Below, piece after piece: positions 27,989 through 38,043 of a DNA stretch of 64,000 bases. Both the position numbers and the translations under genes were made by a program. Below the pieces are notes generated by a model. That model was given only the letters and a program-made list of their open reading frames with translations, was not told where the DNA came from and ran no database searches. Numbering within the stretch: the first letter of the stretch is position 1; each line of letters opens with the position of its first letter. This stretch comes from Candidatus Dependentiae bacterium (lineage in GTDB: Bacteria; Babelota; Babeliae; Babelales; Vermiphilaceae): assembly GCA_040878395.1 (NCBI GenBank), contig JBBDMI010000012.1, positions 25,151 through 89,150 on the forward strand, given 5' to 3'.

Positions 27989-28477
27989 ATGAAAAACCGG
28001 TTATTTTTTATATTCATGATGTCATATATAATTCCTGTAAATTGTAATAAGCAGTTTGATGTTCAGAAGCATTTAAATCGGATTAAACATAAAATTGTTA
28101 TGAATTTTCCTGAGCAATGGCAGAAAAAAGGGGAAATATATTTTTGGCCTTTTGTTGGTGTATGTACTGTATTAATATGTGCAGTATCAATATCTTGTTG
28201 TGTCAGGAGAGATACACAAGATTCTCGCGAGATATTTACTGATATGCTAAATAAGATATTTGGTCAAGATATTCCTGCAGATATGAAGTTAAACAATGGA
28301 GAGCATTGGGCCAATTTGCATGTTTTATTTGATAGATCAGGCGCTACGCTGCATTTAGGTAAAGAGGATCATCAATTGTGTGCTCAAATGCTTAATCTTC
28401 CTTTAGGTTCTCCTCTTAATCCAGATGTGGCTAGTATTGTTAATTTTGCTATGAGTAGGCTGGGAAAAACAAGCTAA
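27989..28477 (+). CDS. Exported or membrane-anchored protein of unknown function
   Basis: 162 residues. AGGA (27977-27980) is spaced 8 bases from ATG at 27989, which begins a signal-peptide-like stretch (MKNRLFFIFMMSYIIPV). A second hydrophobic helix lies near residues 51-70 (FWPFVGVCTVLICAVSISCCV). The rest is cytosol-like and soluble. An earlier in-frame ATG at 27926 has no ribosome-binding site. No recognised family. It precedes an M16 peptidase by 77 bases. Confidence 0.55.
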   Translation: MKNRLFFIFMMSYIIPVNCNKQFDVQKHLNRIKHKIVMNFPEQWQKKGEIYFWPFVGVCTVLICAVSISCCVRRDTQDSREIFTDMLNKIFGQDIPADMKLNNGEHWANLHVLFDRSGATLHLGKEDHQLCAQMLNLPLGSPLNPDVASIVNFAMSRLGKTS

Positions 28478-28554
28478 ATTGGCCTTTTCTTTGCTCATTT
28501 TAGCAAATTAATCTACACTTAAAATATCGCTCTATATCAACGAAATGAGGAAAT

Positions 28555-31176
28555 ATGAAAGCTTTTGGCTCTATTGAGCATTATACATTAGAAAATGGTC
28601 TTCAAATAATTATTAATCCTGACTCATCAACACCGAAGGTTTCTGTACAACTTTGGTATAATGTCGGCTCAAAAGATGAAAAAGATGGAGAAAAAGGGTT
28701 AGCCCACTTGCTTGAGCATATGATTTTCAAGGGAACTCATAAGCTTTCTGAATCCGATATCAATATGATTACTCAAAAATTATCCGGCTATACCAATGCA
28801 TTTACTTCATATGATTATACAGGATATTTATTTGATTTTCCCAAGCAGCATTGGCATGCTGCTCTTGAAATGCTTTCTGATTGCATGACTAATTGTACAT
28901 TTCCTGATGATATGCTGCAGTCTGAGCTAAAAGCAGTGATTCAAGAACTTAAAATGTATAAAGACAATTATGTTTCAAGTTTGATCGAGTCGATGACAAG
29001 TTCGGCATTTTCTGACCACCCTTATCATCACCCTATTATTGGTTATAAGCAAGATTTATGGAGTATAACGCGAGACGGATTAGTTGCGTTTTATAAAAAG
29101 CATTATAAACCAAATAATGCAACTTTGGTTGTGGTCGGTGATGTTGATCCGGCAAAGGCGCTTGCTGAAATAAAAAATTATTTTGGAGCAATTCCTGCGG
29201 GCGATAAGATTGAAAAAATAGAACATTATGCACAACAAGATATGCAATCTACAAGCGCTACCTTGTATCGTGATATTCAGCGTCCATTATTGATGTATGC
29301 TTGGCGCGTGCCGGGGATTAAAGAAAACAGTGAATTTTTGTTGAGTGTGTTAGCGCACATAGTTGGTCAATCACAAAACTCAAGGTTGTATCGATTGTTG
29401 GTTGATGATCTGCAACTGGCAACTGATGTGAGTATGTTTTTGGATGACCTTTTTGAGCATGGTTTGCTCTTTTTTCATGTTGACCCGGTGGATGAAAATG
29501 CAGTTAAGGAGATCGAAATACAGATAAAAAAGGTGCTTATAGCATTGCAAGAGTCTGTTGATGATGATGAAATTTCTCGCGCAATCAAGCAAGTGAGTAT
29601 GGGGCATTTAGTTCAAGGTGAAACATTGCAAGAGCGCGCTTATATGATAGGCAAAGGTTTTCTTGCAACAAAAAATCCAAATTATATTAATGAGTTTATT
29701 CAAACAGATGAACGTACAATAAAAGAGCAAATAAAAACGTTAATATCCAACTGTTTGCGTGCAACAACGATGCATAAAGGTGTAATAGCACCATTGCCTG
29801 ATACAGAAAAAGAGCATTGGCTTTCCGTTCAAGAAGAAAGTGATCGAACTGATGCTGTTATTTTATCACGTAAAGTGCGCGAGACTGAAATTGAGCCGGG
29901 TAAGTTGGTACATCAAATAGACACGAAAAAAATGAATCAGTTTGTTGTACCACAGCATGAGCGATTTGATTTGCAAAATGGTTTAAAAGTTCTTTTTTCT
30001 CCTACGGGGGGACAAAAAATTGAACTGATTTTAGAATTTGAATCGCAATTTTATTGTGATCCGGAGCATTTACAGGGCTTGTGTAATTTTACCTTTGCAC
30101 TGCTTGAAGAAGGCACTAAAAAGTTTAGTAAAACAAAGCTTGTGCAAGAACTAGCCTCACGGGGAATGCATTTAGAGGTTGGAGCCGGTTCCATTTCGTT
30201 GACTTTGTTAAAAGAAGATTTAGATTTTGCATTGCAAGTGATAGATGAGTTGGTGGAAAATGCATTATTTGATGAAAGAGCTATTGAAAAAGTACGAGCA
30301 CAGATTCTATCTGATATTGATGATTTTTGGGATGAGCCTAATCAGTTTATAAAACAAATTGCACGAGAGCATATTTATCAGGATCACCCTTATAAAAAAT
30401 CATTCTTAGGGACAAAGGAGTCTGTTGCTAAGATCAATCGTGATGATTTATTGCATTATTATAAACAGCATGTAAGGCCCAACAATGCTTGTTTGGCAGT
30501 TGTAGGTGCATTTGATGAAAAAAATCTTGAACTAAAAGTCCAAGAAATATTCAATCAATGGGAGCCGGTGCAATCAGTTCGAATTGAATATCCTCATCTT
30601 GTAATGCCTAAGCAAAAAAATATTATTCATCCTATTGTTCGTGACCAGGTTGTTCTTGCATTTACAGGGCTTTCAGTTGACCGAAAAAATATAAAATATG
30701 ACCCTCTTTTGGTGTTCGATCAAATTTTTGCCGGTGGTGTTACCGGATCTATGAGTTCACATTTATTTCAATTGCGTGAGCAAACTGGTCTATTTTATAC
30801 GATTGGTGGTTCTTTGGTATTTGGTGCCGGCCATCAACCGGGAATGTTCTTTATTAAGACAATCGTTTCACAAGATCGCTTGCATGAAGCTGAAAAAGTT
30901 ATTAAGCAAACAATGCAATCGTCCGCACAGAAAGTTGACTCACAAGAGTTCCGTGCTGCAAAAGATGCATTGTCTCATTCTTTAATTGATCAGTTTGCAA
31001 CACAAAAAGGTATTGCTCACAGCTTCTTGCTCATCGATCGACTCTCATTGCCAAAAGATTATTATGCTCAACGAGTGCATATGATTGAACAAGTCGATAG
31101 AAATGAAATGATGAAGGCGGTCCAAGAAGTTATGGATGTTGATAATATCAGCACAATAAAAGTTGGTCGATTGTAG
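28555..31176 (+). CDS. M16 family zinc metallopeptidase without a signal peptide
   Basis: 873 residues made of two M16 halves. The N-terminal active domain has the inverted zinc motif HLLEH (His51, Glu54, His55) and a downstream Glu in the SELKAVIQELKMY helix. The C-terminal half has lost the motif (FALLEEG at the same place), the usual inactive partner that closes the chamber. GAGGAA precedes the ATG. There is no signal peptide, so it should act in the cytosol, unlike its paralogue at 33014. It may degrade small peptides; substrate unknown. Confidence 0.9.
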   Translation: MKAFGSIEHYTLENGLQIIINPDSSTPKVSVQLWYNVGSKDEKDGEKGLAHLLEHMIFKGTHKLSESDINMITQKLSGYTNAFTSYDYTGYLFDFPKQHWHAALEMLSDCMTNCTFPDDMLQSELKAVIQELKMYKDNYVSSLIESMTSSAFSDHPYHHPIIGYKQDLWSITRDGLVAFYKKHYKPNNATLVVVGDVDPAKALAEIKNYFGAIPAGDKIEKIEHYAQQDMQSTSATLYRDIQRPLLMYAWRVPGIKENSEFLLSVLAHIVGQSQNSRLYRLLVDDLQLATDVSMFLDDLFEHGLLFFHVDPVDENAVKEIEIQIKKVLIALQESVDDDEISRAIKQVSMGHLVQGETLQERAYMIGKGFLATKNPNYINEFIQTDERTIKEQIKTLISNCLRATTMHKGVIAPLPDTEKEHWLSVQEESDRTDAVILSRKVRETEIEPGKLVHQIDTKKMNQFVVPQHERFDLQNGLKVLFSPTGGQKIELILEFESQFYCDPEHLQGLCNFTFALLEEGTKKFSKTKLVQELASRGMHLEVGAGSISLTLLKEDLDFALQVIDELVENALFDERAIEKVRAQILSDIDDFWDEPNQFIKQIAREHIYQDHPYKKSFLGTKESVAKINRDDLLHYYKQHVRPNNACLAVVGAFDEKNLELKVQEIFNQWEPVQSVRIEYPHLVMPKQKNIIHPIVRDQVVLAFTGLSVDRKNIKYDPLLVFDQIFAGGVTGSMSSHLFQLREQTGLFYTIGGSLVFGAGHQPGMFFIKTIVSQDRLHEAEKVIKQTMQSSAQKVDSQEFRAAKDALSHSLIDQFATQKGIAHSFLLIDRLSLPKDYYAQRVHMIEQVDRNEMMKAVQEVMDVDNISTIKVGRL

Positions 31177-31179
31177 ATA

Positions 31180-31872
31180 TTACTTTGTATTCGGAGTGAA
31201 TTGTTCTAATTTATAGATGCCAAATTGTTTTTCAATGTCAGCTACTTTATTTAAAATAGATTTAAAGCCATTATCGCCAAATAGTTTATGCTCCAATTCT
31301 TCAAATTTCTCACTGAGCTCTTTAAATTCTTTTGGACTTATTAGTGAACGAATAAGAGGAAATAAAACCGTGTCCTCACGTGCTTCATGTGGACGGTACA
31401 TAGATATAAACTTTTGCATTAATCTTTTTGCGGCATGTTTTTCTTTTGTATTAAGATCTTTTTTGTTAGTAACTATTTTTTTAAGTTGTGATGTAATTAT
31501 TCGGCCTTTTACATGTTGGTCTTTTAATGTTCTGACCAATTGTACCTTTTTTTTCTTTTTTTCAAAAAGTGGAAAGATATAATCTTCTTCCAGTTTTTCA
31601 TGATAATTTTCTATAAAAGATTCAATTATTTGAATAGCTTTTTCAAGTGATTGTATTGGAAAATCAGACTTGCAATCTATTCTTCTAATGCACTCTTCAT
31701 AGATCAATAAAAGACGATTGAGAATGCCATGTTCTCTCATGAGATCTTCTGTTAATGGGATTTCAAATTCTTCTTTTTTAATCACATTTACATCCTTTTG
31801 CTCGATAGAGAATAAAATCTTAAAATTTAATAATATAGGAATAACAAAAAAAATAGCTAACAATTTCTTCAT
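31180..31872 (-). CDS. Exported hemerythrin HHE-domain protein
   Basis: 230 residues with a signal peptide (about 1-22) and AGAGG nine bases upstream of the ATG. One HHE cation-binding four-helix bundle: REHG (His), YHEKLEED with His and Glu, DQHVKG (His) and YRPHEARED with His and Glu. These are the ligands for a di-iron site. It could bind oxygen or nitric oxide, or store iron, in the periplasm. It converges on the first M16 gene with a 3-base gap and lies between the two M16 genes. Confidence 0.85.
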   Translation of the reverse strand: MKKLLAIFFVIPILLNFKILFSIEQKDVNVIKKEEFEIPLTEDLMREHGILNRLLLIYEECIRRIDCKSDFPIQSLEKAIQIIESFIENYHEKLEEDYIFPLFEKKKKKVQLVRTLKDQHVKGRIITSQLKKIVTNKKDLNTKEKHAAKRLMQKFISMYRPHEAREDTVLFPLIRSLISPKEFKELSEKFEELEHKLFGDNGFKSILNKVADIEKQFGIYKLEQFTPNTK

Positions 31873-32059
31873 GTTTTATTTCCTCTTTTATAGTAATTAA
31901 GAACATGAGATGAATCAGTCCCTTGTTATTATTATTATCGAATATGTAATAACTTTACAAGTTTGTGTGATTAATAGTGAAATTTTTGCTTCATAGATCA
32001 AAAAAAGAAAAATTTAGCTCTCGAGATTTTTGTTCAAAAGTTCACCCAGATATTGAAGC

Positions 32060-32551
32060 AATACGCTATTCACTCAAAATATAATTTGGAATTTTTATTT
32101 TAATGCCTGTATAGTCACCTTCTAAGTCACTCTATTGATCTCCAATGCGTAATAATGTCATAGCTTTCTTGTACAAGTTCAGCACGTTTTTGTTTTTTAT
32201 ATTGATAAAATGGGGTGATTTTTTTCTTCAGGTGTACGCAAGATAATGCGCTCAAAAGTTGTGTTTTCTTCTTTGCTAAATTGCATTATTATTAAAGTAT
32301 GCGTAGTACGAAAGTGCCGTTTCGTCAATATCAATAATCACCACTGAGGTTTCAGTTGCTTTTATGTTTTGCAACTGTTGCCATGCTTTTTGCAAAGCTT
32401 TATCTGTTTCCTTTTCAAATGCTTCAGATTCATAATATTCTTGAACTTGTTTTTTTACTTCAGCGATGTTTGCGGGTTTTGCTAAAATGTCATTTGTTAT
32501 GATTGCAAAAAAATAGAACGCATATTTTTTTTCATTACACTTCTGCGTCAA
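32060..32551 (-). pseudogene. Class B-type acid phosphatase (HAD), decayed
   Basis: An N-terminal part at 32551-32276 with the first HAD motif VVIIDIDETALSYYAYF is followed by coding-like fragments in shifting frames. IILRTPEEK lies near 32230, a KKQKRAELVQESYDII segment near 32190-32150 in another frame, and GDQ-stop-SDLEGDYTG near 32130-32100, where family members have GDQWSDL. A Trp codon has thus become a stop, and a middle segment is deleted. The remaining 91-codon frame is unlikely to be functional. Confidence 0.75.
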
Positions 32552-32880
32552 ATTTAGCTTTCAATTTTCGGTAAACTTCATGCATCTCTTGCGTAATCAC
32601 ACTGGTTTGACCAATAATATGTATCCAATTGGTGTCATTGTGCCAACGCGGAACAATTTGTACATGTAAGTGATTAGGTTTGCTTGCCCCAGCGGCTTTG
32701 CCAATATTAATACCAACATTTGCTCCATGCGTATGAAATGTTCCTTTTAAAGCAGAAACAGCCATTGATGTTGCTTCCATCAATGCAAAATACGCATGCT
32801 GTTTTTAATTTTTTTGCATCTTGCTTATGCCAACATTCGTTTGTGTAGGTTGCACGTTTTGGATTATAAATTGAGGATCA
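32535..32880 (-). pseudogene. HIT-family protein, decayed
   Basis: The C-terminal half is readable at 32783-32535: VGINIGKAAGASKP, HLHVQIVPRW and the DTNW stretch, a HIT nucleotide-binding motif with Gln in the third His place. Upstream in another frame (about 32800-32860) lies AKKLKTACVFC, the family's N-terminal CxxC stretch. The intervening ~60 codons that normally lie between are missing and the join is out of frame. It overlaps the acid phosphatase fragment by 17 bases. Confidence 0.65.
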
Positions 32881-33013
32881 GTGTGTATTTGTTTGCATGA
32901 TGGACAAAAGAAATATACATGTGATTATTTTCTTAAACATTGTTATAATCCTTTTTTTGAAGTTAGTGCAAAAAAGCATTTTAATTTATACTATCGATAC
33001 AGGAGAAAGGCAA

Positions 33014-35695
33014 ATGAGAAAATTATTATTGATTGGTTGCTTATTACAACCTATTTTTGTTTCAATTCAAGGAAAATCACCTACTATGCATATTGATAAA
33101 AAAGTTCTAAAAAATGGTTTAACTGTTTTAGTCCGTCCAAATCATACAGTACCGAAAGTTTCTGTTCAACTTTGGTATAACGTCGGTTCAAAAGATGAAA
33201 AAGATGGCGAAAAAGGGATTGCGCATCTTATTGAACATATGATGTTTAAAGGCACAAAAGAGATGCTCTCCGAAACTGATATCAAAGTTATAGCGCATAT
33301 GCTCTCAGGTAACTGTAATGCATTTACTTCATATGACTATACCGGTTATTTATTCAATATGCCATCACATAATTGGCGACAAGTTTTGCCTATTATGGCG
33401 GACTGCATGGTCAATACTTCATTTAAAGATGATCACTTAAATTCAGAAATGAAAGCGGTTATTCAAGAGCTTAAAATGCTCAAAGATAATCATACACGGT
33501 CCGTTGTTTATAATTTGTTAACCTCTATCTTTCCGGATCATCCATATCATTATCCATTGATTGGTTACAAACAGGATTTATGGTCGGTAACGGGTGCAGA
33601 TTTAGAACGTTTTTATAAAAAACATTATTTGCCAAATAACGCAACATTAATAGTTGTAGGCGATGTTGACGCTCAAGAGGTATTTACATTAGCGGAACAG
33701 TATTTTGGTGCTATACCTGCGAATTTTGATTATAAAAGAGAGGATTTCTATCACAACCCTGATATTGCATCAAAGTCAGTTTCAATTTATAGAGATGTTC
33801 AACAACCAATTGGTATCTTTGCTTTTGTTGTTCCAGGCGCAAAAGAAAAACTGGCCCATTTAACTGATGTGATATCAAATATTTTAGGGGGTGGTAAAAG
33901 TTCACGTTTATATAAAAAACTAATTGATGAACGGCAGTTGGTAACATCACTTGATACTATGTGTCTTGACCTGTTTGATCATGGACTTTTTTTGGTACTG
34001 TTTACTCCAAAACGTGAACAAGATATTGATGAAATAGAGTTTGTTCTTTTTGGTGAAATCAATGACATTGTACGCAATGGTGTAAATGATAAAGAGCTGC
34101 AAACGGCACTTAAAAAAGCAAAAATGAGCGAATATAGTTTGCTTGAAAAAAATGAAAAACAGGCATATGTGATTGGTAAATATCAATTAGCTTGTAATGA
34201 TCCGGGTTATGTATTTACTTATTTAGATATTCCAAAAGATGCTTTGCAAAAAGATATACAAACCTTTTTGAGTTATTATTGTCGTCCAAGTGTTATGCAT
34301 AAAGGATTAGTATTGCCATTGCCTGAAAATGATAAGGCACAATGGTTAAGCTTCCAAGAAGCTTCAGATTTACAAGATGCACGTATTTTATCGGCTCGTC
34401 AGCGTGAAACACAAGTTGAAATGCCAAAATATGCGCAAAAGATTCAAATTCAACAACCAACTGATTTCAATTTTCCTAAAGCGCAAGAAGCGCAACTTGA
34501 AAATGGCATGAAACTATTTTGGTATAAAAATGATCAAACTCCAAAAATAAATCTTGTTTTAGAATTTAAAGCAAAATCTTGGAATGATCCGCAAGATAAA
34601 CAAGGTTTGTTTGCATTTGTTACCCGTATGATGACTGAGGGGACAAAAAATTATACGGCAAATGAACTTGCCGAGGAATTTGAGTCTCGAGGCATGGCTA
34701 TTTCAATGTATCCTGGTGGTATTTCAATGTCTCTGTTGCATGAGGATCTGCAAAAAGGTCTTGAATTATTGAATGAACTGTTAACCAATGCAATATTCTC
34801 AATTGATGCGATCGAAAAAGTTCGCGCTCAAATGTTATCCGAGTTGAAACAGTTTTGGGACAACCCAGACTATTTTTCAAGTCAATTAATGAGTGAAATG
34901 GTTTATAAAGGTCATCCATTTAGTAAAAATAGTATGGGAACCGTTGAGTCTGTTTTATCAATCACTCAAAAAGATTTAATCGATTTTTATAACAGTTATA
35001 TTTCCCCCGATGGTGCAAAATGTGCAATTGTGGGTGATTTGCGTGGTTATGATATAAAGGCTGAAGTGCAAAAAACATTAGGTAATTGGAATGGGTCTCA
35101 AATTGATGAGCTTGAATTTCCTGAGGTGCAAGATGCATGTGCTCAGGAAAAAGTTTATCCTATTAATAGAGATCAAGTTACTTTAATGATGGCAAAAAAA
35201 TCGATTGATCGTAAAAATAGTGATTATGATAAACTACTTATTTTCGATCAAATTTTTGGTGGTTCATTGCATTCACGTTTGTATCAACTGCGTGAACAAA
35301 GTGGCCTTTTTTATACTATAAACGGTTCGACTATTGCTCAATCAGGCCTGCAACCGGGAATGGTTGTTGTGCGAACTTTAGTATCCAAAGATCGCGCCCA
35401 TGAGGCGGAAAAAGCAATAAAAGAGATGATGAAATCCGTAAGTGAAACATTGACTGATCAAGAGATTGCAGAGGCAAAAAATGCTTTAGCAAGTAATCTA
35501 GTAAGCTTTTTTGATTCGAATGCAAATATTGCTCAAGCTTTTCTATTTTTAGATAAATATGGATTTAATGCTGATTACTTTGACCATCGTGCAAAAAATA
35601 TTGCACAGATAACGTTGCAGGAAGTAAAAGATGCTGCAAGTAGATATTTATTACCAGATGAAATGTGTGTGTTGCGTATTGGGCGTTTGGATTAA
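33014..35695 (+). CDS. M16 family zinc metallopeptidase with signal peptide
   Basis: 893 residues. The ATG at 33014 follows AGGAGAAAGG and opens a signal peptide (residues 1-20); an earlier in-frame ATG at 32897 would mask it. Zinc motif HLIEH (His71, Glu74, His75) with the downstream Glu in MKAVIQELKML. The second half is the inactive partner. Long identical stretches with the 28555 paralogue (VSVQLWYNVGSKDEKDGEKG) show duplication. One is predicted cytosolic, the other periplasmic, so they should act on different pools. Strong terminator follows. Confidence 0.9.
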   Translation: MRKLLLIGCLLQPIFVSIQGKSPTMHIDKKVLKNGLTVLVRPNHTVPKVSVQLWYNVGSKDEKDGEKGIAHLIEHMMFKGTKEMLSETDIKVIAHMLSGNCNAFTSYDYTGYLFNMPSHNWRQVLPIMADCMVNTSFKDDHLNSEMKAVIQELKMLKDNHTRSVVYNLLTSIFPDHPYHYPLIGYKQDLWSVTGADLERFYKKHYLPNNATLIVVGDVDAQEVFTLAEQYFGAIPANFDYKREDFYHNPDIASKSVSIYRDVQQPIGIFAFVVPGAKEKLAHLTDVISNILGGGKSSRLYKKLIDERQLVTSLDTMCLDLFDHGLFLVLFTPKREQDIDEIEFVLFGEINDIVRNGVNDKELQTALKKAKMSEYSLLEKNEKQAYVIGKYQLACNDPGYVFTYLDIPKDALQKDIQTFLSYYCRPSVMHKGLVLPLPENDKAQWLSFQEASDLQDARILSARQRETQVEMPKYAQKIQIQQPTDFNFPKAQEAQLENGMKLFWYKNDQTPKINLVLEFKAKSWNDPQDKQGLFAFVTRMMTEGTKNYTANELAEEFESRGMAISMYPGGISMSLLHEDLQKGLELLNELLTNAIFSIDAIEKVRAQMLSELKQFWDNPDYFSSQLMSEMVYKGHPFSKNSMGTVESVLSITQKDLIDFYNSYISPDGAKCAIVGDLRGYDIKAEVQKTLGNWNGSQIDELEFPEVQDACAQEKVYPINRDQVTLMMAKKSIDRKNSDYDKLLIFDQIFGGSLHSRLYQLREQSGLFYTINGSTIAQSGLQPGMVVVRTLVSKDRAHEAEKAIKEMMKSVSETLTDQEIAEAKNALASNLVSFFDSNANIAQAFLFLDKYGFNADYFDHRAKNIAQITLQEVKDAASRYLLPDEMCVLRIGRLD

Positions 35696-35712
35696 GAAGT
35701 AATTTTTAAAAT

Positions 35713-35750
35713 AAAAAAGGGTAGCTAATTTGATAGCTACCCTTTTTTTT
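35713..35750. terminator. Strong bidirectional terminator
   Basis: GGGTAGCTA (35719-35727) pairs perfectly with TAGCTACCC (35734-35742), with a 6-base loop. AAAAAA precedes and TTTTTTTT follows, so it can serve both the exported M16 gene on the plus strand and the Cys-rich gene on the minus strand. Confidence 0.9.
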
Positions 35751-35775
35751 ATATAAGTTTTAGAAACTTATTCGA

Positions 35776-36141
35776 TTATCCACAAGTATCAGGTATTGCA
35801 CCGTCAGCTCGTAATTCTTCGACTTGTTGTGGAGTTGGTTCAACTGCACAAGCAGGTTTGTCTGCACATGAATAAGTTACGTGTTCACTACGGTGAACAT
35901 GTTTATTTATGTGGCGACGGGCAGGAACTAAATAACAAAGATCCGGTTGCTCGCCTTCGCTGCAATCGTTACTATAAGTTACTTCACAAATACGTGCAGG
36001 TCCGATACATTGTTTAGCCGGCGCACATCTTGGAGCGCATACAGGTGCACATTTTGGAGCACAGCTACGGCCACAACGGCGAGCTTCAGTCATACCAACA
36101 AATGAAGCAGCCAATAATGCTACTACTAATAATTTCTTCAT
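35776..36141 (-). CDS. Small Cys-rich exported protein
   Basis: 121 residues with a signal peptide (MKKLLVVALLAASFVGMTEA) and AAGGG upstream of the ATG. The mature part begins with a near-repeat of CAP units (CAPKCAPVCAPRCAP) and carries 12 cysteines in all. This composition suggests disulfide cross-linking in the periplasm or outer envelope, as in chlamydial Cys-rich proteins. No family recognised. A palindrome lies upstream. Confidence 0.7.
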   Translation of the reverse strand: MKKLLVVALLAASFVGMTEARRCGRSCAPKCAPVCAPRCAPAKQCIGPARICEVTYSNDCSEGEQPDLCYLVPARRHINKHVHRSEHVTYSCADKPACAVEPTPQQVEELRADGAIPDTCG

Positions 36142-36182
36142 AAAAAATCCCTTTTGGTTTATGAAGGTTTAACAAATACTAT

Positions 36183-36202
36183 CTACTTCAAGATCTTGAG
36201 TA
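36183..36202. promoter_or_regulatory. Palindrome upstream of the Cys-rich gene
   Basis: A perfect 12-base palindrome TCAAGATCTTGA is embedded in a longer imperfect one with CTACT/GTAG ends. It lies about 45 bases upstream of the start codon, so it could be an operator or a leader hairpin. Its factor is unknown. Confidence 0.35.
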
Positions 36203-36296
36203 GTTCTTTACTACTATCACCATTGTAGCATCTAGTATTTTCTATTTGCAATAAATTTTTATAAAAAAACAAAAAAGTATCACCAAAAATCATGAA

Positions 36297-36320
36297 AACC
36301 CTTTATTTTAGGGGTTTTAT
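36297..36320 (-). terminator. Terminator after lactate dehydrogenase
   Basis: AAAACCC (36297-36303) pairs with GGGTTTT (36314-36320), a 7-bp stem with a 10-base loop. On the minus strand the 3' arm ends in TTTT. It follows the lactate dehydrogenase stop by 32 bases. Confidence 0.5.
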
Positions 36321-36351
36321 TGTATTTGGTTATTATGAAAAAAATAAGAAA

Positions 36352-37266
36352 TTAGGATATTTTTAGACACAAATTGTGCTTCATTTCTTTAAGTTTGGAG
36401 ATAGAATCTTGGAGCATTTTGTTCTCTTGGCTGTCTAGAGGGACGTTGAGCACTGATTTTATTCCTTGAGCGTCAATTATTGCCGGGACGCTCATGCATA
36501 TATCATATTCTTGAATATAGCATGATACGGGCATGATGCGTTTTTGATTGAAAATTATATTCTCACAAGTGGCTGCTAGGCATGATGCAATCCCATAACA
36601 GGTATAATTTTTGTACTGAATGATTTCATACGCTTTTTCTTGGGTTTTTTTTGCTATTGCATTGAGCTCTGATTTTTCAATAAAGTTTGTTAGTGGCGAT
36701 CCTGCAATAGTTGCAGATGAAAGCGCTGCCACTTGGCTGTCGCCATGTTCGCCTAATACATATGCATGTATCGATTGTTCAGCAATGCCGGTTTTTTCTG
36801 CGATTAAATTGCGTAATCTGAGTGAATCAAGTAAAGTGCCGGAGCCAAAAACCTGTTTTTTTGGCAATTTTGCAATCTGTTGAGCGTATAATGTGAGCGT
36901 ATCTACAGGATTGGTAACCATAATGAGTATGGCGTCAGTATTGATTGGGGTCATATCATCAATTATCTGTTTGATTATCTGTTGGTTAATATGTAATAAT
37001 TCTGAGCGAGGCTGCCCTTTTTTTTGTGCTTTTCCTGCTGTTATTATGATAATATCTGCTTGTCCGACTTGTTTTAAAGTTGCTTGTGATATTTTTGATG
37101 TTTTACTAAAAAATAGTGCATCAGAAAGGTCTAAAGCTTCACCTTTGCAATCTAACTCATTGATATCAACAAGCATAATTTCAGCGGCAAAATTGTTCAT
37201 TAGGCATGCATAAGCTGTGGTTGATCCCACAGAACCTGTGCCAATAATAGCTATTTTTGTTGGCAT
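36352..37266 (-). CDS. ldh: L-lactate dehydrogenase
   Basis: NAD-dependent interconversion of pyruvate and L-lactate. 304 residues. GTGSVGS nucleotide-binding loop (9-15), VDINELD acidic end, substrate loop with Gln81 in AGKAQKKG (Gln marks lactate, Arg would mark malate), catalytic Arg87, GSGTLLDSLRLR with Asp and Arg, and catalytic His in GEHGDS. It regenerates NAD in fermentation; with enolase it is the only glycolytic enzyme here. A DUF1295 gene follows in the same direction upstream. Confidence 0.92.
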   Translation of the reverse strand: MPTKIAIIGTGSVGSTTAYACLMNNFAAEIMLVDINELDCKGEALDLSDALFFSKTSKISQATLKQVGQADIIIITAGKAQKKGQPRSELLHINQQIIKQIIDDMTPINTDAILIMVTNPVDTLTLYAQQIAKLPKKQVFGSGTLLDSLRLRNLIAEKTGIAEQSIHAYVLGEHGDSQVAALSSATIAGSPLTNFIEKSELNAIAKKTQEKAYEIIQYKNYTCYGIASCLAATCENIIFNQKRIMPVSCYIQEYDICMSVPAIIDAQGIKSVLNVPLDSQENKMLQDSISKLKEMKHNLCLKIS

Positions 37267-37269
37267 GGA

Positions 37270-38043
37270 TTAACCTTTTTTTGTGAACCATGGGATAAAG
37301 ATACTTGTTTTTCTTTTGTATTGTGCAAATTGCGCTAAGCCTTGCAGTTGTTTTTCGGCCAATGGAATCCCCGAAACGAATAATAAAATATATGAAATCA
37401 TAATAGGGCTTATAACTGATATCCATCCATTAGGGACGTTTAATGCAACAATAAACATTCCCCACCAGATCATAACTTCGCCAAAATAGTTCGGATGACG
37501 TGAATAGCGCCATAATCCTTTCATCATGATTTGTCCTCTATTGGCAGGATCCTGCAGGAATAAATAAAGCTGCCAATCGGCAACGCTTTCAAAAAAGAGA
37601 CCAATCATCCAAATTGCGAATCCTAAAAGATCAAAAAAGGTGAGCTCAATGGTGGTGCTGCTATTTACTATAATGATTGGTGTTGCAATGACGAGCATGA
37701 TAATGCCTTGTAGTATAAAGACTTGTAGGTAACTGCGCCAAATAAATTGGTTGCCCCACATCTTTCGCCAACGGCTATAACGTGGATCTTCTTCTTTCCC
37801 TTTATTGCGCATATAAATGTGAATAGCTAATCGAGTTCCCCAAGTTAAAGTCATCACAGTAATCAAAATATGTCGTTGCAAAAAAATACCTGATTTAAAA
37901 AAACTGTAAAGTGCAATTAATATAAAGCCAATGCCCCATCCAATATCTGCAATACTGTTATCTTTTTTTTGCAATGCAAGAACAAATAAAATGTTCATAA
38001 AGACGAATATGATAAGTGCGCAATACATAAAGGTGACAATCAT
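37270..38043 (-). CDS. DUF1295 / steroid 5-alpha-reductase-like membrane protein
   Basis: 257 residues with about six helices and the C-terminal signature RHPNYFGEVMIWWG, the reductase and isoprenylcysteine methyltransferase fold's conserved end. The reaction is not known in most bacteria. AAGGAG lies 6 bases before the ATG at 38043; an in-frame ATG at 38073 is less likely. The stop codon is 3 bases from the lactate dehydrogenase start, so the two are probably co-transcribed. Confidence 0.8.
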   Translation of the reverse strand: MIVTFMYCALIIFVFMNILFVLALQKKDNSIADIGWGIGFILIALYSFFKSGIFLQRHILITVMTLTWGTRLAIHIYMRNKGKEEDPRYSRWRKMWGNQFIWRSYLQVFILQGIIMLVIATPIIIVNSSTTIELTFFDLLGFAIWMIGLFFESVADWQLYLFLQDPANRGQIMMKGLWRYSRHPNYFGEVMIWWGMFIVALNVPNGWISVISPIMISYILLFVSGIPLAEKQLQGLAQFAQYKRKTSIFIPWFTKKG

